DNA from: Neocallimastix lanati (nom. inval.)
Taxonomy: Eukaryota; Neocallimastigomycota; Neocallimastigomycetes; Neocallimastigales; Neocallimastigaceae
NCBI GenBank assembly: GCA_016946835.1
Contig: JACVTC010000029.1
Location: 402,501 to 466,500 of the forward strand
DNA length: 64,000 bases
Direction of reading: 5' to 3'
Program-made: the position numbers and the translations under genes
In this document: positions 24,561 to 35,526 of the stretch, piece by piece
Position numbering within the stretch: the first letter of the stretch is position 1
Layout: every line of letters begins with the position of its first letter
The notes under the pieces: generated by a model
The model's input: only the letters and a program-made list of their open reading frames with translations
What the model was told of the DNA's origin: nothing
The model's database searches: none

Positions 24561-25599
24561 CTTTTTATTTTACTTTTTTTTTTTTATTATTCAACGAAAT
24601 AAATAATTAATTAAATACTATCAATTGAAATTAAATCATAAAAATAATATATTGCTATGGTATAGGATATAATAAATTTAATTTAATATAGTTTTAATAG
24701 TTTTAATTATATTTTAAAATATGGTATATATTTAATAGATTTTATTTTATAAAAAAAGAAAAAAAAAAAATCCAAATATTTAAAACTGAATTGCTTTTAT
24801 ATATGTGAATTAAAATGTTTCATAAATTGAATAATTATTTTTAAAATTGGTTTCATAAATGATTGAATCCTTTAATTTTTATTTATTTATATATATGAAT
24901 ATGTTGTTATTGATAATAAAAATGGATAGAATTGAGTAAACAGAATAAAATAATTAAATGATTTCAATGATTTTAATGAATATGTATTTTCAAATAATTG
25001 TATTTAATTATTTTTTTTTTTAAATTTGAATCAATCTATCAGTTAATCAATTAATCAATCAATCATTTAAAAATGCATTTTAATATAGTATATATTATAT
25101 ATATAATAAAATGATATACAGAAATTATATAAACCATTTAAAAAAAAAAAATTTTTTTAATATATTCTATACTATAAAAAAAAAATTAATTAGATATTAT
25201 GAATTATATAAATAATGTATAAAGATGTATGTATCAATTAAAATAAAATATAATTTTATATCTATATGTATAACCTAATCTTTAAGAGCAGATATTAATT
25301 AATTAATTATGAGAATGAAATAAAATCAAAAAAAAAAAAATGAATCAGTTGAATTTAAACTTTAAATTTTCGAATATTTTGAAATATATATATATATATA
25401 TATATATATTTTTTACTGTTTTGTATCTCTTTTTAAAATTTTTGATATAAAAAAATATATATATTTATATATCTTTTTTTTTTTTTTTTTTTTTAAATAT
25501 ATATGTTATCTAATATCACAGTAAAAGTAATTATAATAATAAAAAAAGGATGTATTAAATTAAATTAAGACGAAAAAGAAAAAATATTACTATTAAAGT

Positions 25600-25633
<34 letters not shown>

Positions 25634-25696
25634 TAGTAGAAATATAAAATTTTTAGATAACTTTATAGATATTTACTTAGGAAGAACTTTTTTTAA

Positions 25697-25731
<35 letters not shown>

Positions 25732-26955
25732 TATTGGATCATCTCCGAAGCAGTTTGTCAACACCATTTCGTTTATAAATAATATACTAACAATAATAAT
25801 AAAATAGAAATAAAGTGAAATTAAATGATACCATAAAATAAAATAAAAAATTCTTTATATTCTAAGATAAAAAAAAATAATATTAAAAAAAAAAAAAACA
25901 GATATTACATTTAAATATATATAAATATATATAAAAAGATAATTTTTTAAAACTATTATAGAAAAGGAAATTTTTATTAAAAATCTTAAAAGTAAAATAC
26001 AATAAAAAATTAATTTTTTTTTATTTTTATTTTTATTTTTATTTTTATTTTTATTTTGGAAATATTTTTTATTTTTATTATAAAAAATAAAATATATAAA
26101 ATATATAAAATATATGAATATATATATATATATAATATAGAGATAGAGATATAGGATGAAATATATAAATAAAATTTCTTAATAATTTCACTTTTATATA
26201 TATATAAAGTGAAATAAATAATATTAAAACTATAATAAAATATAAGAAATAAATTCTTTTCAAAAGTCTTTTTAATATATATTATATGAAATTAGATATA
26301 TTGATTATTATTATTATTTTTTTTGTTATGTTGTAATTTTTCTAAAAATATATTATATTATAATTATAATTATAATTCTATTATAATTTTTTTTTCTATT
26401 TATAGTAATAAAAAAAAAAAAAAAAAAACTAATAAACTAATAATATTCTATACTATATTATTATAAACTAATTACTAAATATACATTCTTATGGTTAAAT
26501 ATTAATATTTCTTTATATTAACATTCAACTCTTTTATTTTTTAAATTATTTACTTAGATGTGTATTTTGTCTATTTTTTCTATTTATATATAATTTTTTT
26601 TTTTTGAATATAAAAAAAATAAATACTACTTAAATAGTTATCTATTCAATTTTTTTTTCTGTTGGGATTGTTATAATGAATTAATTTAAACTGAAATAAA
26701 ATAGTCTTTTTTTTTTTTTTTTTTGAATTGTCTATTTTAATAAATTTATACAGTCTTTACAGTCAGTCAATATATATAGTTATTGTCTGGTTGTTGTTTT
26801 TTTTTCTTATTTATACAATATAAAATAAAAAATAAAATGATCTATTGATTTACCATTTTTATCTTAATTATTATTTTAGATACCTTTTTTTTTAAATAAA
26901 AAAAAAAAGGTCATTATTTATACATTAAAAAAAAAAAATTAATTATGAATAATAA
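24561..26955. other. Gene-free A/T spacer
   Basis: Poly-A/T, TA and AATA runs only. A near-perfect inverted repeat with arms of about 15 bases (ATTTCACTTT..AAAGTGAAAT) sits at 26185-26215. The only mixed-composition spot is about 25735-25785, too short to assign. Confidence 0.6.
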
Positions 26956-27693
26956 TTAAAATAAAAATGAAAAAGATAAGATTATAGTTAAAGTAAGCAT
27001 TAAAACAAAACTTTTCTCAAGAGGGATTGCTTCACTTTGATTGTATTGATGGGTACACTCTTTAGATTTTAAGAAATCAATCCAGGAGTCTACCTCCTCA
27101 TCAATATTTTTATCCACCTCACCTTCAGTGATGGTAAGGGATTCTGCTTTTTTAGTACCAGCTAAAAGTTCAGGTATGGTATCAATCATAACCTCATTAC
27201 ATTTTTCGGAGAGGCAACTTCTACGAATAGCATTTTTCATTTCTGTTGTATTTCTATTATTATCGATAAAGATTTCAGCCACAGGACACAATTTACCCTG
27301 TTCATCGGTATGACAAATGATATTCATTTCTGCCTTTCGCATATTTACGGCAGTATCACTGAACATTTCATCGATGACTGCTGATTTCTTACAATTTGGA
27401 ATGTAAGATAAGGGATCCTTTAAAACTGTTTGACACTTTTCCGAATTAAAAGTAGTACAGACACTTTGGAAATTTGTTCTATTAATATTAGCTAACCCAG
27501 TACAATCGTAATATTCTCTAAAATTTTCCAAATCTTTTGAGCATCCCTCTGCCAATTCTGAAAAAGCATACTGGTTGACGTTTACGGTTACGTCTCTCTT
27601 CCACTTTAAATTTCTATTCTTATTCACTATACTATAAGAAAATACGGTGGTAGTGATAAATAATAAAGTGACATATAAAGTATAAAATTTCAT
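26956..27693 (-). CDS. Secreted ten-cysteine protein, paralogue A
   Basis: 245 residues, one exon. An N-terminal signal peptide (MKFYTLYVTLLFITTTVFSYS) is followed by a dibasic Kex2-type site (KWKR/D) and an Asn/Val-rich linker. Ten cysteines are spaced 12-14-7-13-25-8-23-4-47 residues apart. The core motif is C-Q-x5-P-L-SY-I-PN-C between Cys4 and Cys5, followed by GKLCPVAE at Cys7. The end is hydrophobic (ending FLF) after a short polar spacer, typical of a GPI-attachment signal. N-glycosylation sequons are present (NRT, NTT). It shares the scaffold with the genes at 34828 and 39392 and is the most diverged of the three. Probably a cell-surface protein; no known family recognised. Confidence 0.88.
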   Translation of the reverse strand: MKFYTLYVTLLFITTTVFSYSIVNKNRNLKWKRDVTVNVNQYAFSELAEGCSKDLENFREYYDCTGLANINRTNFQSVCTTFNSEKCQTVLKDPLSYIPNCKKSAVIDEMFSDTAVNMRKAEMNIICHTDEQGKLCPVAEIFIDNNRNTTEMKNAIRRSCLSEKCNEVMIDTIPELLAGTKKAESLTITEGEVDKNIDEEVDSWIDFLKSKECTHQYNQSEAIPLEKSFVLMLTLTIILSFSFLF

Positions 27694-28161
27694 GTTGTAA
27701 AAAGAAAATTTTTATTTATTATTATTATATATTATATATTATTATTATTATAATTTATGTGATAGGAAAAAAAAAATAGTAGAGAGTGAATATATAAATG
27801 AAATTAAATTATATTTTAAAAATAAAATGTAATATATATACAAAAAGAATTTCATATAAAGAAATTTAAAATTAAGTTTTGTAAATTTTAAAAAATCAAT
27901 TTAAACTCTAATATTTTATTTTATTTTTTTTTTCTATTCTATTTTATTTTATTTTATGTAATGTTATTTAACTAAACAATATGGAATAAATGAAATATAT
28001 ATATATAGAAATGAAATATCAAACGTAACATCAAATGAAGCATCAAATGAAATGTCAAATGAAATATCAAATATTAAAAATAAAAATTAAACGAGAAAGG
28101 AAAAAAAAATTAGAAAAATAGAAAATAGAAAGAAAAAATATTCATATCAAAAAAAAAAAAA

Positions 28162-28195
<34 letters not shown>

Positions 28196-28511
28196 TAAAT
28201 TTATATCAAAATTTAAATAAAATATATAAAATATTAAAATACCAAATCAAAATTAAATTAGATTAAATTCTATTTAAATATATCCAAAAAAGACGGCTTT
28301 ACTTCGCCAATTTAATTAAAGTTGGTAAACCTTAAACATTAATAAAAATTATTTATAAAATTAAATAAATAGCTGAATAGTTAATTAATTAAATAAATAT
28401 TAAATATTAAATAGATAAATAATTAAATAATAAATAAAGAAATAATTTTTTTTTATTATTTTTTATTTTTGCTGCGCTTTCCTTTTTTGTACAATTTTAT
28501 TTTTTTTTTAT

Positions 28512-28818
28512 TTAACTATCTATTTATTATTTATTTATTATTTAATTATTTATTATTTATTATTTATTATTTATTATTTATTATTTATTTATTTATTATT
28601 TATTATTTATTATTTATTATTTATTATTTATTATTTAATTATTTATTATTTATTATTTAATTATTTATTATTTATTATTTATTATTTATTATTTATTATT
28701 TATTATTTATTATTTATTATTTATTATTTATTATTTATTATTTATTATTTATTATTTATTATTTATTATTTATTATTTATTATTTATTATTTATTATTTA
28801 TTATTTATTATTTATTTA
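28512..28818 (+). repeat. Heptanucleotide TTTATTA tandem array
   Basis: About 40 units of TTATTTA/TTTATTA with occasional TTTA or TTAA variants. Confidence 0.9.
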
Positions 28819-29337
28819 TATATTATTTATTATTTAAATAATTAAATTTATATTAATAAAAAAAAACTTTATTATTTATTATTTATTGATTATTGATTAT
28901 TGATTTAATAATATTCCATTAATTATTTATTATTTATTATATATTATTTACTAATTATTATTTACTATTTGTTATTTATTATTATTTATTTATTTATTAT
29001 TTATTATTTATTATTTATTATTATTTATTTTATAGTTTAAAATAGGTTAAATTTTTTTTTTTTTTTTACTTTTATGTATTTTCAATTTTGAAATGTAACC
29101 AAAAAACTTATATCTATTTCTAAATATATTACAGTGTAAATATAATATATTTTATTGAGTTAAATCAATTGATTTAAAATAATAATAAAGACAAAAACAA
29201 ATATAAATATTAAGATAAAGATAAAAAAAAAATATAAACAATTATTAAAATGAAAATTGAAAAGACATTTTTCGTTTCACTTCATTCATCTACGAAAATG
29301 TATTAAAAGTTTATTATATAATATTTAATAAAAACAA

Positions 29338-29552
29338 TAATAAATAATAAATAATAAATAATAAATAATAATAAATGAATAATAAATGAATAAAATAATA
29401 AATAATAAATAATAAATAATAAATAAATAAATAAATAAAAAATAATAAATAATAAATAAATAAATAAATAAATAAATAAAAAATAATAAATAATAAATAA
29501 TACATAATAAATAAATAAATAAATAAAAAATAATAAATAATAAATAATAATA
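29338..29552 (-). repeat. Heptanucleotide array in opposite orientation (AATAAAT)
   Basis: Same heptamer read on the other strand, mixed with ATAA tetramers. Together with 28512-28818 it forms a long potential foldback around about 500 bp. Confidence 0.85.
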
Positions 29553-30034
29553 TTAAAGAGTATTTATTAATAAATAATATATTAAATAATAATAAGAAGT
29601 ATATTTATATATAAATTAATAAATCAAAAAGAGTATTTATTAATGTTAAAAATTGGGAATTTATAGTTATAATGTCAACTTTATTAATACATATTATGAT
29701 GATGATTAAGAGTGAACTACTAACTAGTAATGTGTAGTAATTAATTCACAATTACATGATTTAAATGTACTGTTTTATGATTTACTATTACATTGTAACT
29801 TGTACGATGTTTCAGTTTCAAAATAATATTACATTTGGATTCTTCTTATATTTTTTCTTTTCTTCATTTTTAACCTATTCTTAATGTTCCTTAACCCTTA
29901 AATCTAGTTAATATTATTTTTTAATGAATAAATTGGTTTAGTGATGAATATGTGTATAAAATATAAAAAATTATTCCTATTGGATAATAACTTTGATCAC
30001 TATTAAAAAACTAATAATTATTTCTAATTTAAAC

Positions 30035-30183
30035 TAAATCATTAATTATAATTTCTATAATATATAAATAAAAGAGAACTTTTTAACACAAAATTAAAAT
30101 ATATATATTAAATCATTAATTATAATTTTTATATTATATGAATAAAAAGAGTCTTTTTAACACAAAATTAAAAGATATATATT
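30035..30183 (+). repeat. 74-bp tandem duplication
   Basis: TAAATCATTAATTATAATTT through TTTTTAACACAAAATTAAAA occurs twice, at 30035 and 30109. Confidence 0.85.
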
Positions 30184-30545
30184 AAAATATTTATCAAGAT
30201 GAATCGTCAAAAGTTGACAAAAAAAAAAGTGGAAATTTTTCTAATAGGTATGGGGGGGGCATATGTCATATCGTTACAGTGATAAGTATGTTAAATATAT
30301 TTAGGAAAGAGTGACATGACATTTGAAATTTTTATTAGTTCCACTTAATAGAAAGACCCAGTTCATTAATATCGGAGCTTTGATGAGGAAGGTCTATGGT
30401 CTGTAGTTTGTAGTCATCTGTAGTCTATGGTCTATAGTCTATATGATCTATGATCTATGTCAATGGTCATAACATAAGAGGAGTAGCTACTTGGATTATC
30501 TAGAGTAGAGCGGTCATGATGACTTCCTGAGTAACGGGTATTCCC
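30180..30545. other. G/C-elevated non-coding island
   Basis: Composition differs sharply from its surroundings. It includes a G run (TATGGGGGGGGCATATG) and a decayed short repeat around TCTATGGTCTGTAGT / GTCTATAGTCTATATG. No frame of note on either strand and no tRNA-like fold that I can see. Function unknown; a structured RNA or the remains of an element are both possible. Confidence 0.45.
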
Positions 30546-31009
30546 TAAAAGAAAAAAAAAAAAGATGAGAGAGAGCAACATTTTAAATCAAAACAATATG
30601 AGATAATAAATATACATAAATAAAAAATAAAAATAAAATAAAAAAAATAAAAAAAAAAAGATAAAAAAATAAAAAAATTATGATAGTTTCATTTTCATAT
30701 TGACTTTTTTTTTTTAAAAAAAAAAGGAAAAAAAATGAGAGAAAAATATTTATATACTAGTATATATTTATATTTATTTATTTATCTTAATCTTTATATA
30801 TTTTAATGCATAGATTAACTTCACATATATAATATATTTATATTTTAAAAAGTAACAATTTATTTTATTTTATTATGATTTATTTATTATTTATTAATAA
30901 ATACTCTTTTTATTATTTAATTATTAATAAATACTCTTTTTTTTTATATTTTTATTTATTTATATTATTTATTAATAAATACACTTTTTATTATTTATTT
31001 ATTATTTAA

Positions 31010-31738
31010 TCATTTATTAATAAATACACTTTTTATTATTATTTACTTATCATTTATTTATTTATTATTTAATCATTTATTAATACATATACTTTTTAAT
31101 TATCTAATTATTTAATTACTTATTATATTATTATATTGAAGAAAAATTTTTATTTTTTTTTATTTTTTTATTTTTTTTTTTTTGAAAAATGGAAAGATTA
31201 GGATTTCCTACTATAACTACTTCCCTCTCCAAAAAAAATAAAAAAAAATTTATCTCCACTTTTCCTTGGATGATGAGTATGGGAAAGGGTAGAAAATTCT
31301 ATAGAGAAATGAAGATGATGTTCTTTTTTTGGTATGGAGATAGTAAATGATTCAAACGGTATCTTTTTTTTTTTTTAATTTTTTTTTTATATAATAATTG
31401 CTTGGATCCATAGATCTTATGTCTTTACTAAGTAAAAGAAGAATGGTTCCATGGAAACATGATTTTACGACCATCCTTCCATATATCTAACATATAATTT
31501 TTAATGAGGTTGAGTACTCTATCCTAGTAGCTGATACATGACTAAGTACATGCTGGTGGTGGTGAGGGTGAAATCTTGGAATTAAAAAAAAAAAAAAATT
31601 AAATAAAAAAATAAAAAATAAAAAAAAAAAAAAAAACAGTTTTCATAAAGTTTATATATATATATATATATAATATGTTTTTATTCCCATTAACTTTATT
31701 ATTATCATTTATAGAATCTATAGATTTTGAAAAAAGTT
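31010..31738 (+). repeat. Dispersed repeat, copy A (about 0.7 kb)
   Basis: Matches 32155-32924 almost base for base outside homopolymers, for example TTTCCTACTATAACTACTTC, CCACTTTTCCTTGGATGATG and TAGCTGATACATGACTAAGT. No open frame. Differences are mostly in the length of A/T runs plus a few substitutions. Confidence 0.88.
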
Positions 31739-31898
31739 TAAAAAAATAAAAAATAATAATAAATAAATAAATAAACAAATAAACAAATAAACAAATAAAT
31801 AAATTAATAAATAAAATAAATTAATAAAATAAAATAAATAAATAAATATTGAGTTTAATAATGATAATCATAAAAAATTAATAATGAAAAAAAAATAA

Positions 31899-32523
31899 GA
31901 TTCACTTCAAAAATTGACTTATTTTTAAAACTTTTTTCTTTTTTTTTTTTTTTTTTTTTTAATTAAAACCTGATAAAGATAAAAAAAAAAAATTTTTTTT
32001 TTTATTAAAACCAAAGATAAAAAAAAAATGGTCATTCCTAATTATATACACAACACCAAAATAATAATAATAATAATAATGTATATATTATTATATATAT
32101 AGTCTAGGTTTATTTTTAATAGATATTATATACTTATCATTTATTTATTTATTATTTAATCATTTATTAATAAATACACTTTATTAATAACTTATTATTT
32201 ATTATTTATTTATTTATTATTTAATCATTTATTAATACATATAGTTTTTAATTATTTAATTATTTAATTATTTAATTATTTAATTACTTATTATATTATT
32301 ATATTGAAGAAAAATTTTTATTTTTTTTATTTTTTATTTTTTTTTTTGAAAAATGAAAAGATTAGGATTTCCTACTATAACTACTTCCCTCTCCAAAAAA
32401 AATAAAAAATTTTATCTCCACTTTTCCTTGGATGATGAGTATGGGATAGAGTAGAAAATTCTATAGAGAAATGAAGATGATGTTCTTTTTTTGGTATGGA
32501 GATAGTAAATGATTCAAACGGTA

Positions 32524-32566
<43 letters not shown>

Positions 32567-32917
32567 CTTTAATTTTTTTTTTATATAATAATTGCTTGGA
32601 TCCATAGATCTTATGTCTTTACTAAGTAAAAGAAGAATGGTTCCATGGAAACATGATTTTACAATCATCCTTCCATATATCTAACATATAATTTTTATTG
32701 AGGTTGAGTACTTTATCCTAGTAGCTGATACATGACTAAGTACATGCTAGTGGTGGTGAGGGCAAAATCTTGGAATAAAAAAAAAAAAAAAATTAAATAA
32801 AAAAATAAAAAATAAAAATAAAAAAAAACTGTTTCCATAAAGTTTATATATATATATTATATGTTTTTATTCCCATTAACTTTATTATTATCATTTATAG
32901 AATCTATAGATTTTGAA

Positions 32918-32955
<38 letters not shown>

Positions 32956-33375
32956 TTCACTTCATAAAAAAAAAAAAATTTTAATCTTTATCAGGTTTTA
33001 ATTAAAAAAAAAAGTAAAAAGTTTTAAAAATAAGTCAATTTTTGAAGTGAATCTTATTTTTTTTATTTTTTTTTTTTTATATTTTTAAAACTTTTTTCTA
33101 AAAATTTTAATCTTTATCAGGTTTAAATTAAAAAAAAAAAGAAAAAAGTTTTAAAAATAAGTCAATTATTGAAGTGAATCTTATTATTTTATTTTTTTTT
33201 TATATTTTTAAAACTTTTTTCTTTTTTTTTAATTAAAACCTGATAAAGATTAAATTTTTTTTTTTATGATCATTCCTAATTATATACACAACACCAGAAT
33301 AATAATAATAATAATAATAAAAATATATATATTACTATATATATAGTTTAGGTTTATTTTTAATAGATATTATAC
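31899..33375. repeat. Nested direct and inverted repeat modules
   Basis: A module running from GATTCACTTCAAAAATTGAC through TTTTTAAAACTTTTTTC to AATTAAAACCTGATAAAGAT appears forward at 31899-31980, inverted at 32983-33055 and 33110-33183, and partly forward at 33202-33251. A second module starting CATTCCTAATTATATACACA lies at about 32032-32135 and again at 33272-33375 in direct orientation. The arrangement can fold into several alternative hairpins. Confidence 0.8.
32155..32924 (+). repeat. Dispersed repeat, copy B
   Basis: Direct repeat of 31010-31738, about 1.15 kb away. The T run after CAAACGGTATC is about 42 bases here against roughly 12 in copy A. Confidence 0.88.
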
Positions 33376-34494
33376 AATTTATTTTTTATTTTTTATTTTT
33401 TATTTTTTTATTTTTATTTTATTTTTTTATTTTTATTTTATTTTTTTAATATTTTAATTTATTATAATATTTTTTATATTTATATATATATTTTTATTTA
33501 TTTTTATTTTTATTTTTTTTACTTTAATTAATTACTTCTAATTTTAATAATTTAATTTAAAATTAAAATAAATTAACATTTTTTATAATACTATAAAATT
33601 ATTATTATTAATTATTATTATTTTTAAATTAAAAACTTTTTAAATTTTCTATTTCATATTAATTCTTTTTTTTTTTTTTTTTTTTTAATTCTATTCTTCT
33701 ATTTTTTAAATTGTTAATTTATATAAAATATGAAATTATTAAGTTATGACTTTTATAGTGAATAAATAGACAAATATTGTTTATTCAAAAATAATTATAA
33801 TAACAAAATAAAATAATATAATTTATGCTATGAACATTTCTTAGTAAAATTATTATTATTATGACTTTTTTGAAGTATTAAAATTAATTGTTACATAATA
33901 AATTATCCTGAAATTATTATAATTTTGGAACAATAAATTATTGAAAGTTAAGTGCCAATTTATATAATTTTAAATAAAGATGTCATAATATAAAATTTCT
34001 ATTAAACTTCTTTTAACTTTTTTTATTTTATTTTTATAATTATTACGTGTTTGTTTTTTTTGATTATATTTTTTTTTGGTTTGATTAATGAGGTTAATGT
34101 TTTTTAAAAGATAAAACTATATTTATAAAAGGATAGTATTTTTATAGGTGAATAATTATTATTATTATTTTTTTTTATAAATACAATTATCTTTCATTAA
34201 TTTAATTTTTTATAGGTGAATAATAATTATTATTTTTTTTATAAATGTAATTATCTTTTATTTATTGATTTTTTAATTATTATTTTGCTATTGTTTTAAC
34301 TGCTTAAATGATTTAATTAAATTCATTTGATTTTAATTTGAAATTTTATTTTTTTTTCCTTGGATTAAAATATAGAGGATTTAGATTTCTTTATTTAAGG
34401 TTTTTTTTTTTTTCCCCTTTCTTGTTTGTTCATTTGTTTTGTTCTTTTCTTTTAATTTGTTCAATTCATGTTTTTTTTTTTTATTTAATTCTTT

Positions 34495-34543
<49 letters not shown>

Positions 34544-34827
34544 CTTTTTATAGTTCACTTTTATATTTTTATTTTGTATTGTATTGTTTTATACTTATAT
34601 TATATTTATATTTTTATATTTTATTTTATTTTATTTTTTTTTTGGTATTCATTTAATCATTTACTTTTTTTTTAATTTTTATTTGTGTGTTTTTCTTTTT
34701 TCTTCTTCTTCTTTTTTTTTGTTTTTTTTTTTTAATTATTATCACTTTTTTTTTTTTTTTTTTTTTTTTCTATTTTCATTTTAATTAGTATCCTTATTTT
34801 ATATCCTTATTTTATTTTATTTTATTT
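33376..34827. other. Gene-free A/T spacer
   Basis: Poly-T dominated (34498-34543, 34744-34770), with no supported gene. Poly-Phe frames in 34338-34784 come from the T runs. Confidence 0.6.
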
Positions 34828-35526
34828 TTAGAATGATAATGATAATAATAATAAACCAAAAGTAAGGAATAAGGAACTACCCATTTTTAAGGAAGTGGCA
34901 CCACTTTTTTGACCATCGGCTTGAGCCTTACATTCAGCCGAAGTTAAATAGTTAGTGATGATGGAAATATTATTTTGAGAATCGGCGTTGGCAGCCCCGG
35001 AGGTAATGGATAAGTTTTGTATGTCATCCATATTATTATTGAGAGAAGAATACATTTTGAGGGCTTGATTGACACAACTTTTAGATTGACAAGTTTTCTT
35101 TATCGACTTATCCTTAATTTTACCATAGTCCAATAAAGATTCGGCCATTGGACATAAGTTACCGTTTTCATCGTTTTGACAAATAAGTAAAACGGAAGAA
35201 ACAGTAGTTTTCATTACGGCATCACTTAAAAGTTCAACAATTTGTTGAGAGGTACCACAATTTGGTAAATAAGACATAGGATTAGCATAAAATTGTTGAC
35301 ATTTTTGAGAAGTTAAGACAGAACATAGTTCCTTATAGTTTTCTTTTGTTACAGTGGGGGTGTAACAGTCTTTATATTCGGAGGACATATTTAAATCGTT
35401 TTGACACTCTGGGGTAACACTAAGATTGGTTTCATTGACATCGAGTTGAACCTGTCTCTTGACAACTCTACCAGTTATAGCAGTAGCGGTAGCTAATAAA
35501 ACGATTAATTTATTAAAAAATTTCAT
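34828..35526 (-). CDS. Secreted ten-cysteine protein, paralogue B
   Basis: 232 residues, one exon. Signal peptide (MKFFNKLIVLLATATAITG), then VVKR/Q as a probable Kex2 site. Cysteine spacing is 12-13-7-13-25-8-20-4-47, identical to paralogue C. The Cys4-Cys5 loop reads C-QQFYANPMSYLPN-C and Cys7 sits in GNLCPMAE. The C-terminus (GSSLFLTFGLLLLSLSF) behind a small-residue site is a good GPI-anchor signal. Codon use is visibly richer in G/C than in paralogues A and C (for example CCCCGG and AGCCGAAG in the plus-strand text), which often marks higher expression. Role unknown; a cell-wall or surface protein is likely from the signals. Confidence 0.9.
   Translation of the reverse strand: MKFFNKLIVLLATATAITGRVVKRQVQLDVNETNLSVTPECQNDLNMSSEYKDCYTPTVTKENYKELCSVLTSQKCQQFYANPMSYLPNCGTSQQIVELLSDAVMKTTVSSVLLICQNDENGNLCPMAESLLDYGKIKDKSIKKTCQSKSCVNQALKMYSSLNNNMDDIQNLSITSGAANADSQNNISIITNYLTSAECKAQADGQKSGATSLKMGSSLFLTFGLLLLSLSF

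Larger units (their letters stand above)
27694..30179. other. Repeat-rich spacer
   Basis: Contains the TTTATTA array (28512-28818), its complement-oriented array (29338-29552), a tandem duplication (30035-30183) and poly-A/T. A stretch of more mixed composition at about 29650-29935 has no open frame; it could be a decayed LTR, but I found no terminal repeats. Confidence 0.5.

Noticed and set aside
25735-25790. Minus-strand MVLTNCFGDDPIY, faintly like the start of Crinkler-type effectors
   Set aside because: Thirteen residues followed directly by an ATT-derived Leu run; far too short to support.
28512-28818. Regular heptamer spacing as a CRISPR-like array
   Set aside because: No unique spacers; it is a simple tandem repeat in a eukaryotic genome.
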